Shown here: positions 6,882-12,505 of the stretch, one piece after another
How the letters are laid out: each line of letters opens with the position of its first letter
How positions within the stretch are numbered: position 1 is the stretch's first letter
Source: an uncultured Micrococcales bacterium
GTDB lineage: Bacteria > Actinomycetota > Actinomycetes > Actinomycetales > Microbacteriaceae
Reading direction: 5' to 3'
Assembly (NCBI GenBank): GCA_913056225.1
Contig: CAJXMQ010000017.1
Location: 1-13,764 of the forward strand
Length of the DNA stretch: 13,764 nucleotides
Position numbers and translations under genes: made by a program
The notes under the pieces: model-generated
What the model was told of the DNA's origin: nothing
Databases searched by the model: none
Seen by the model: only the letters and a program-made list of their open reading frames with translations

Positions 6882-8248
6882 CAGGCAAATTCCTCAAGAT
6901 GGATCTGATTTTTGTTGACATTTATCGTTTTGAGCGTTTGCTCAACTGATTTACTCCAAACTGCCGGACCACAAACATAGATGTCACTCTCCAGAACATG
7001 CGGTGCAAACTCGAGCAATCGTGCATGGTCCGGAAGTTCACTCTGCCCGGGAAGCCAGCTTTGATTAAATCTTTCTCCTTCTAAAACCACTAATTTGTGC
7101 CCTCTTTGATTGCAGATCTCCCGCAGCTCCCCTAATAGAGCGGCATCATTCATGTCATTTACTCGATACAGCACTGTTACGTCACCCGGTTCACTCACAA
7201 CCGATCGAGCGAGAGACCTGACGGGTGCAACGCCAATCCCTGCTGCAATCATTAGCATCTTTCGCTTGGTCCTACTCTTTTGACTGAAGATTCCGTAGGG
7301 CCCTTCGATTACTACCCTGGTACCCGCCTTCAGATTTGTAATCTGAGAGGTGAAATCACCCCTGGAACCAATTGTGAAACGAAGACTTTTTTCTCCGGGC
7401 GAGCTGGAAACACTAAAAGGATGAGATTGGTGCCAAAGTTTCCAACTCAAGATTCTGAGCATGAAAAATTGCCCTGCCTCGTATGGAATTCTCTTTAAAC
7501 CCGGCCCATCTACATAAACACTGGTTGTGTTGTTCAGGTCTGGAACGAGCTTCTGAATTCTTAATCCCCTGGACTGCAGCATTGGCAGAAACAGCTTGAA
7601 CCAAATAATCGATGCAAAAACAAATAGATAAACGCCTAGGTAAAAAGTCGCTAGCCAAGGTTGAGCTAAGAAGTCTGTCCCGAAGGCAAACTGGTGGGGA
7701 ATGGCCAACAGCACCGCAACATAGCTTGCAAGGTGGATAAAGTACCAAATCTCATATGAGAACTTTTTGCGAATTGTTATCGCCGACGTGTAGGCGACAA
7801 CAATCATCAATAGAAAGCCGATGGTGGCAAAACCAATCTGCCAATAGTTTAGGTTTAGGTCGCCAAGTGCGATAGCTAGATTCGATCCAGACACTAAAGA
7901 GTAGTGGCTTACGGAAATCAAGAGGTGTGCAAAGAAAAGATAGACAATCGGCTTGCCCAGTTTTTTGTGCCGAGAGGTAGCCCCGTCGAGACCAAGAATT
8001 TTTTCAATCCAGCTGATTCGGGCCACCAGCAAAAGATGAATCATCAGCAGCGAGGTAGCAATCAGTGCAATCGCCCTGTTGGCTCTGGAAAGAATGTCTG
8101 CAACAGACGAAATTCCTACTAAGCCACCTTCGAGCATGAAAAGAAAAATGGGTAGGAACACCAACCCCCAAAAAACCAGATCTAGAGCGTCTCGCTGTCG
8201 TTCGAGCTCTAGGTTTTTTCTTGAACCAATCCGAATCTTGTCTTCCAC
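6878..8248 (-). CDS. Ferric reductase-like transmembrane haem-flavin oxidoreductase
   Basis: A 456-residue integral membrane reductase of the FRE/NOX superfamily. It should oxidise cytosolic NAD(P)H through FAD and pass electrons across the membrane through two b haems. The N-terminal half has about six helices. Candidate haem ligands are His94 and His108 (14 apart) and His172 and His185 (13 apart), the same spacing as His101/115 and His209/222 of human NOX2. The C-terminal half has the FAD-binding HPFSVSSSP (276-284), the nucleotide-binding AAGIGVAPVRSL (335-346), YVCGPA (424-429) and a terminal aromatic, EEFAW. The GTG start is the only common start before an in-frame stop upstream. It follows the dehydrogenase gene by 52 bases and overlaps the FMN-binding gene, which is its likely electron acceptor. 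The final target (Fe(III), another metal, a thiol or a quinone) cannot be read from sequence. Confidence 0.93.
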   Translation of the reverse strand: MEDKIRIGSRKNLELERQRDALDLVFWGLVFLPIFLFMLEGGLVGISSVADILSRANRAIALIATSLLMIHLLLVARISWIEKILGLDGATSRHKKLGKPIVYLFFAHLLISVSHYSLVSGSNLAIALGDLNLNYWQIGFATIGFLLMIVVAYTSAITIRKKFSYEIWYFIHLASYVAVLLAIPHQFAFGTDFLAQPWLATFYLGVYLFVFASIIWFKLFLPMLQSRGLRIQKLVPDLNNTTSVYVDGPGLKRIPYEAGQFFMLRILSWKLWHQSHPFSVSSSPGEKSLRFTIGSRGDFTSQITNLKAGTRVVIEGPYGIFSQKSRTKRKMLMIAAGIGVAPVRSLARSVVSEPGDVTVLYRVNDMNDAALLGELREICNQRGHKLVVLEGERFNQSWLPGQSELPDHARLLEFAPHVLESDIYVCGPAVWSKSVEQTLKTINVNKNQIHLEEFAW

Positions 8249-8300
8249 CTGTCCAACAATGCCAAGCCTTGGTTAGAAATCGAATCGAAAAAGATTAGAA

Positions 8301-9125
8301 CTAACTAATGTTGAACTTCCCAGTTAGCTCCTCAGTCATCTCCCATAACTTCTTTGAAGCTTCTACATCTCTGCTTAGTCTTGAGCCCTTGATTTTTATC
8401 GGCCTTCCCCAAAGTTCCAGGCTCGGACCAAAAAACTCGCCACCTGAAACCTGATCCAATGAGGCTCGGTTTTGACTCCTTGCTCCTTTAGCCGGACTTT
8501 GGGCAAAGACATGCAGTTTGGTCGGGTAGTGAACCTGCAGACCAGTTGATGCCCAACCCGGATGAGCAATTATTGATTTCACCTTGGAGCCCGATTGCTT
8601 TGCTCGAATGTCTAGCTCCCTCCCAAACAGCGCACATGCAAGCTTGGTGTCTGCGTAGCGCTGCCAACGGTCATAGGCAATGTCTTTGCCAGAAAGCTCC
8701 TCAGCAGTCTTAGTTGGTTTTCCTTTGCGGTGAACCGTGGAGCTTAGGTGAATCACCCGGGGGTCAGAAGATTTTGAAAGTTTCTCCCATAAAAGCTTGG
8801 TTAGCAGAAAATGCCCAAGGTGATTTGTAGCCATCTGAATCTCGTGGCCTTGTTTACTGAGTTGAAACGGAGGTCCCATTTGACCTGCGTTGTTTATCAG
8901 CAGATCTACCGAGCTTATGTTTGAGGCAAGCGACTCAACTTGCTCTAAATCACTGATGTCATTGGCAATCCAAGTTAGGTCTTTTGAATTCAGTTTGTTT
9001 TCAGCATTAACAAGTTTCTGACTCGATCTACCAGTGATGATGACTTCAAAGCCTGCATCCAATAATGTTCTTGCGGTTTCTAAACCAAGTCCTGAGGAGC
9101 CCCCGGTGATTAGTGCTGTTGGCAT
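8301..9125 (-). CDS. Short-chain dehydrogenase/reductase, retinol dehydrogenase-like
   Basis: NAD(P)-dependent oxidoreductase of the classical SDR family, 274 residues, cytosolic. It shows TGGSSGLG near residue 7 (dinucleotide-binding glycine motif), NDISD, the NNAG motif near residue 79, a catalytic Ser in VIHLSSTVH, and the YADTK motif (YxxxK) followed by HPGWASTGL. The Arg after the glycine motif (ITGRSSQK) suggests NADP preference. The longer C-terminal part with WEMTEELTG is typical of the retinol-dehydrogenase/WWOX-like branch, whose bacterial substrates are mostly unknown. The ATG directly follows the stop of the hydrolase (TAA then ATG), with AGGAA just upstream, so the two are co-transcribed. 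It may share the transcript with the reductase, but a functional link is unproven. Confidence 0.93.
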   Translation of the reverse strand: MPTALITGGSSGLGLETARTLLDAGFEVIITGRSSQKLVNAENKLNSKDLTWIANDISDLEQVESLASNISSVDLLINNAGQMGPPFQLSKQGHEIQMATNHLGHFLLTKLLWEKLSKSSDPRVIHLSSTVHRKGKPTKTAEELSGKDIAYDRWQRYADTKLACALFGRELDIRAKQSGSKVKSIIAHPGWASTGLQVHYPTKLHVFAQSPAKGARSQNRASLDQVSGGEFFGPSLELWGRPIKIKGSRLSRDVEASKKLWEMTEELTGKFNIS

Positions 9126-9725
9126 TTATTTCCTTAGTAGGTCGTTGTCATCAGAGGATTCAATCCAGTCAATCAATCCCTGCCAGGAACCAAAGCCCTC
9201 TTCATTGCTGAAGTGTCCTGCTCCTGGGAAAACCAGAGGTTTCATGTTCCAGATATCCCCATAAGTTTTTTGAATCCCCTCCGGGAGCCAGTGGTCATTA
9301 TCACCTGCAATGATTTGAAACTTCTTGGCCTTGGAGGCAATTGCGGGCAACACCGCGGGGTGGGTGAGATCAAGTGGGTCGCCTTTGATTCCATCTGCTT
9401 TGTCTGTCAGTTTTGTATCAGGGGGTGAGACGAATAAGACCCGATCAAATTCTGTGATTCTGTCAACCATCGCAGCAGCCAGCCAATTTAGACAACCCAG
9501 AGAGTGTGCGATGGCGATTTTCTCGCCCTCCCCGAACTCATCCATCATCTGGGTTTCTTGCTCTAATAACTCCAACCACTCAGCTGGGTCAGGAGTGTCA
9601 GGGCTTGGAAACTGTGGATACCAAACCTGGTGCCCCTTTTTTCTTAGCTCAGTTGAAGCCACCCTATGCCAGTGACCGTGTGGCCTTCTGTTGGTCCAGC
9701 CGTGCAGAAATATAACTCTTTTCAT
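9126..9725 (-). CDS. RBBP9/YdeN-like alpha/beta hydrolase
   Basis: Small serine hydrolase of 199 residues, without signal peptide. It matches the RBBP9/YdeN family: FLHGWTNRRPHGHWH (6-20), the FPSPDTPDPAEW region (39-50), nucleophile elbow AHSLGC with Ser75, an acid in AGDNDHW (Asp142 or Asp144) and GAGHF with catalytic His171. Known members are esterases or aminopeptidase-like enzymes with poorly defined natural substrates. GGAG lies 5 bases before the ATG. It is the first gene of the minus-strand run that continues into the dehydrogenase, reductase and FMN-binding protein, and is divergent from the cysteine-rich lipoprotein. No sharp promoter was seen for it in 9726-9859. Confidence 0.9.
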   Translation of the reverse strand: MKRVIFLHGWTNRRPHGHWHRVASTELRKKGHQVWYPQFPSPDTPDPAEWLELLEQETQMMDEFGEGEKIAIAHSLGCLNWLAAAMVDRITEFDRVLFVSPPDTKLTDKADGIKGDPLDLTHPAVLPAIASKAKKFQIIAGDNDHWLPEGIQKTYGDIWNMKPLVFPGAGHFSNEEGFGSWQGLIDWIESSDDNDLLRK

Positions 9726-9812
9726 AGCGCTCCAAGCCTAAGCCAGTTCTTTATTTCCAAAGAAAGATTTCCAACTGTTGATTTGCAGGATTTGCCCAGA
9801 TTTCAAAGCAGG

Positions 9813-9847
9813 GTTAGTGCTGTTTTGACTGCCATAATTTCACTAAC
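9813..9847 (+). promoter_or_regulatory. Candidate promoter and flanking inverted repeat before the Cys-rich lipoprotein
   Basis: CATAAT (9833-9838), one base off TATAAT, sits about 22 bases before the TTG start at 9860. The -35 region is poor. The -10 is bracketed by a perfect 7-base inverted repeat, GTTAGTG (9813-9819) and CACTAAC (9841-9847), 21 bases apart. The repeat could be an operator or chance. Confidence 0.35.
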
Positions 9848-9859
9848 AAAAGGCCCAGA

Positions 9860-10660
9860 TTGAAAAAACTTGTCTTATTGCTGATATCCGGCATGGCTCT
9901 AACCGCTTGTGCTCAACAAGAGATTGAGCCAGAGGCCGTGGTTGAGCCGGCACCTCAGGTTCAGGAAGATCCGCAGCCAACACCCATGAGCCTGCAGCAG
10001 GTAATTGAAATCAGCGATAAGGCAATTTCCTGCTCCGAGCCTGAGCGGGTAATCGAGGGCGAGTTTGAAACGTTTGTTTGCGATCAGGGGATTATCCGAA
10101 TCTGGGATGAGCAATTACCTGCAGAGGCTTTCGGGCCATGGCCTATTTGGTGCCAGCCTGCCCTCGCAGCAACTGACGAACCAGAGTTTGAAGTGGTTTA
10201 TGGGTTGAACTTCATAATCGAAAACCACAACACCGAGTTTCCTGGACTAAATGAACACCCAGAGGTTGAAAATCTCTGCATTGACATAAGCGAACTTCCC
10301 TATCAACCCGCAGAAGCAGACTACTCAACCACCTTTGGGTTCCTAACCGGCCTTGCCGATGCGGGGCTGTGTTTTGAGCCAGCAGAGATAACACCGGGAG
10401 AACCAACAAGCTTTGTCTGCTCTGGTTTCGGCGCAGGCGAGCAAAGTTTTGAACTCTGGCTAGAAACAGGAGACGTTAGTAATCTCAGTGAAATTTACGC
10501 TGCTGAGTGTGGGGCGGGGATTACTGGAACCTATGGTGAGGATTGGATCATGACAAGTTTTGATGGGGAGCTGATTGTCGGTCAGCAGTCGCTTGCAGAG
10601 CTTATAACGCTAGCCTCACCAGTTCCTTTTTCAGACCTTTGTGGAGAACAGGTCGGCTAA
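9860..10660 (+). CDS. Cysteine-rich lipoprotein with two similar halves
   Basis: Unrecognised family, 266 residues. The signal peptide MKKLVLLLISGMALTAC has an LTAC lipobox, so Cys17 should be lipidated and the protein anchored outside the membrane. A Glu/Pro-rich linker (about 21-43) is followed by two similar halves, each with four Cys. Half 1: Cys58, 74, 98, 140 (steps 16, 24, 42). Half 2: Cys171, 187, 217, 261 (steps 16, 30, 44). Both halves also share the pattern C-x-EP then F-V-C and an end of the form LC. This suggests a duplicated domain with two disulfides each. The TTG start is set by AAAGG upstream and the intact signal peptide. The last 30 bases overlap the end of arsR on the other strand. 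No function can be assigned. Confidence 0.82.
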   Translation: MKKLVLLLISGMALTACAQQEIEPEAVVEPAPQVQEDPQPTPMSLQQVIEISDKAISCSEPERVIEGEFETFVCDQGIIRIWDEQLPAEAFGPWPIWCQPALAATDEPEFEVVYGLNFIIENHNTEFPGLNEHPEVENLCIDISELPYQPAEADYSTTFGFLTGLADAGLCFEPAEITPGEPTSFVCSGFGAGEQSFELWLETGDVSNLSEIYAAECGAGITGTYGEDWIMTSFDGELIVGQQSLAELITLASPVPFSDLCGEQVG

Positions 10661-10981
10661 CTGTTCCCAAGCTTTGGGGTTCAATCGATACCAAGACCAG
10701 GTGCCGCGCTTTTGTTTTTCCAATATCCCAGCACTGACCATCTTCGCCAAGTGATGAGAAACAGTTGGTTGGGTTAGGTTCAATGGCTCTGTTAGATCAC
10801 AAACACAACACTCGTTGTTTTCGCTGTTTGCAATTATTGCCAAAATCTGAATTCGGTTTGGATCAGCCAAAGCTTTCATGAGTGTTGCGATTTTGTCTGA
10901 TGCCTCACGAGCGATCGCGGGAGTGGAGCTGGTTGGGCAGCAGGCTTCTAATTGAGTTGAGACTTGCAAATAATTAGTCAT
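10631..10981 (-). CDS. arsR: ArsR-family arsenic/metalloid-responsive repressor
   Basis: Winged-helix repressor of 116 residues that should release DNA on binding As(III) or Sb(III). The core reads ALADPNRIQILAII, then ECCVCDLTEPLNLTQPTVSHHLAKMVSAGIL (recognition helix within 68-82) and the wing KRGTWSWYRL. Cys59-Val-Cys61 matches the ELCVCDL sensor of the E. coli type. There is also an N-terminal Cys14-Cys15 pair (ACCP), as in the Corynebacterium glutamicum type, plus Cys58. ATG 10981 has AAGGA about 5 bases upstream. It is divergent from arsC across a short gap with a palindrome, the normal self-regulating layout. Its 3' end overlaps the lipoprotein gene by 30 bases. Confidence 0.93.
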   Translation of the reverse strand: MTNYLQVSTQLEACCPTSSTPAIAREASDKIATLMKALADPNRIQILAIIANSENNECCVCDLTEPLNLTQPTVSHHLAKMVSAGILEKQKRGTWSWYRLNPKAWEQLADLFSTKV

Positions 10982-10991
10982 CTGATCCTTA

Positions 10992-11009
10992 TATTGATAG
11001 CTATCTATG
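10992..11009. promoter_or_regulatory. Candidate ArsR operator (palindrome)
   Basis: GATAGCTATC at 10996-11005 is a perfect 10-base palindrome. Extended to TATTGATAG / CTATCTATG it pairs at 7 of 9 positions per arm. It lies between the divergent arsR and arsC starts, 11 bases before arsR, where binding would block arsR transcription and perhaps arsC. A TTGATA on the plus strand (10994-10999) could double as a -35, but no well-spaced -10 was found. Confidence 0.5.
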
Positions 11010-11058
11010 TAGTCTATCCCTTAGACCATAAATTTCCGTGGACGATCTGAAGGTAAGC

Positions 11059-11469
11059 GTGAAAAGACAAATAACAGTGATGTTTGTCTGTGTTCATAAC
11101 GCAGGCAGATCTCAAATGGCTCAGGGTTTTATGGAAGCCTTAGCCGGTGATCGAGTTGAGGTCAGAAGCTCTGGAACTGCTCCTGCAGAGACAATCAACC
11201 CAAGTGTTGTTGAAGCAATGGCTGAAGAGGGAATTGACATCTCCAAAAACTCACCAAAAATACTCACTGCAGAAAACGTGAAAGACAGTGATTATGTAAT
11301 CACCATGGGTTGTGGTGATGAGTGCCCATATTTTCCAGGCAAGACTTATCTGGACTGGCCCTTGGATGATCCTGCTGGACAGGGTGTTGACGCAGTCAGG
11401 CCAATCAGGGATGAAATCAAGCAAAAAGTGCTGCAACTACTGGAACAAATTGATGCCTTGACAAACTAG
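11059..11469 (+). CDS. arsC: Arsenate reductase, LMW phosphatase (thioredoxin/mycothiol) type
   Basis: Cytosolic enzyme reducing arsenate to arsenite. From GTG 11059 the protein has 136 residues; GTG 11038 would add 7. I prefer 11059 because AAGG lies 5 bases upstream and family members begin shortly before the phosphate loop. The loop is FVCVHNAGRSQMA (Cys-x5-Arg, nucleophilic Cys11), followed by RSSGTAPAETINP, then MGCGDECPYFPG with Cys85 and Cys89, then DWPLDDPAGQ with the general-acid Asp. Three cysteines in these places fit the thioredoxin-coupled triple-Cys mechanism rather than the single-Cys mycothiol form, though both occur in actinobacteria. It is divergent from arsR. No arsenite pump (acr3/arsB) is in the window. 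Its last codons contain the -35 of the next gene. Confidence 0.92.
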   Translation: MKRQITVMFVCVHNAGRSQMAQGFMEALAGDRVEVRSSGTAPAETINPSVVEAMAEEGIDISKNSPKILTAENVKDSDYVITMGCGDECPYFPGKTYLDWPLDDPAGQGVDAVRPIRDEIKQKVLQLLEQIDALTN

Positions 11470-11486
11470 TTAGGGTTACCTAACCT
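11458..11486 (+). promoter_or_regulatory. Promoter of the iron-transport operon
   Basis: A perfect -35 TTGACA (11458-11463) and a -10 TAACCT (11481-11486) are exactly 17 bases apart. The -35 lies inside the last codons of arsC. The predicted start near 11493 leaves a leader of about 24 bases before the ATG at 11517, which has AGGAG 4 bases upstream. Confidence 0.65.
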
Positions 11487-11488
11487 AT
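11470..11488 (+). promoter_or_regulatory. DtxR/IdeR-like iron box
   Basis: TTAGGGTTACCTAACCTAT agrees at 15 of 19 positions with the DtxR/IdeR consensus TTAGGTTAGSCTAACCTAA as I recall it. It covers the spacer and whole -10 of the iron-transport promoter, the typical place for Fe(II)-dependent repression: when iron is plentiful the regulator would block transcription. The downstream Fe(III) transporter supports the call. Confidence 0.72.
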
Positions 11489-11516
11489 TCACGTACAGTT
11501 TCTGAATAGGAGAAAA

Positions 11517-12497
11517 ATGCTCAAAAAATCTGCAGCAATTTTGGCTGTTTCCACCCTTGGCTTGACCGGTTGTGTCGCTGAGGAAGAAGCTCTAACGCTT
11601 TACTCCGGCCGAAAAGAAAACTTGGTTCAACCTCTGATTGACCAGTTCACCGAGGACACCGGCATCGAAGTTGATGTTAGGTATGCGGGAACCAGCGAGA
11701 CTGCAGCATTGATTTTGGAAGAGGGCGATAACACTAACGCCGATGTGTTTTATGGAGTTGGCGGAGCGGCTTTGGGAGCATTGAGCGCAGCTGGCGCATT
11801 TGTTGAAATTGATCAGGAGATCTTGGATTTAGTTCCAGAGGCTTACCGCTCTGCTGAAGGCGAGTGGGTAGGAACCAGTGGTCGGGCAAGGATCTTGGTT
11901 TATAACCCAGAGACAGTTGCCGAAGTACCAGACAGTGTCATGGATCTAGCAAACCCTGAGTGGGATGGACGGGTTGCAATCGCACCAAGTTATGGATCTT
12001 TCCAAGCTTTTGTAACTGCCATGAGAGTGGTTGAAGGCGAGCAGGCAGCCCTTGATTGGCTGAATGCGATGAGTGAGCAGGCTGTGATTTTTGGAAGAGA
12101 CGAAGAGGTTATGGAAGCGGTTGAGTCTGGTCAGGTGGACACCGGCATGGTCAATCACTACTACTGGAACCGCAGGGGCATCGAACAGGGTTATGACAAC
12201 CTGAGAAGTGCAGCGGCATTTTTTGGAACAACTGATGTTGGGAACCTGGTAAACGTCGCAGGTGTTGGCATGCTGAATGATTCAGAAGCAGCTAAGACCT
12301 TTGTTGAATACCTTCTAAGTGATTCAGCTCAGACCTACTTTGCTGAAACCACCATGGAATACCCAATGGTTTCAACTGTGGAGGCAGCCCCTGAGCTGAT
12401 TCCTTTGGATGAGATTCCAACCGCCGAGCTTGACCTTAATGACATCGACCAGTTGGATAGGACTTTGGAATTGATGCGTGAAGCAGGACTTCTCTAG
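11517..12497 (+). CDS. Fe(III) ABC transporter substrate-binding lipoprotein
   Basis: Extracytoplasmic Fe(III)-binding protein of the FbpA/FutA family, 326 residues. The signal peptide MLKKSAAILAVSTLGLTGC has an LTGC lipobox, so Cys19 should be lipidated and the protein held at the outer face of the membrane. The mature part begins ALTLYSGRKENLVQPL (25-40), as in the family, with YAGTSE (56-61), GTSGRARILVYNP, and NHYYWNRR where Tyr215 and Tyr216 match the paired iron-binding tyrosines of FbpA; MEYPMV near the C-terminal part is also characteristic. Length is normal. The gene has an iron-box promoter and is followed 8 bases later by its permease; an ATPase gene would be expected beyond the window. 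Confidence 0.95.
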   Translation: MLKKSAAILAVSTLGLTGCVAEEEALTLYSGRKENLVQPLIDQFTEDTGIEVDVRYAGTSETAALILEEGDNTNADVFYGVGGAALGALSAAGAFVEIDQEILDLVPEAYRSAEGEWVGTSGRARILVYNPETVAEVPDSVMDLANPEWDGRVAIAPSYGSFQAFVTAMRVVEGEQAALDWLNAMSEQAVIFGRDEEVMEAVESGQVDTGMVNHYYWNRRGIEQGYDNLRSAAAFFGTTDVGNLVNVAGVGMLNDSEAAKTFVEYLLSDSAQTYFAETTMEYPMVSTVEAAPELIPLDEIPTAELDLNDIDQLDRTLELMREAGLL

Positions 12498-12505
12498 GAG
12501 TTGAT

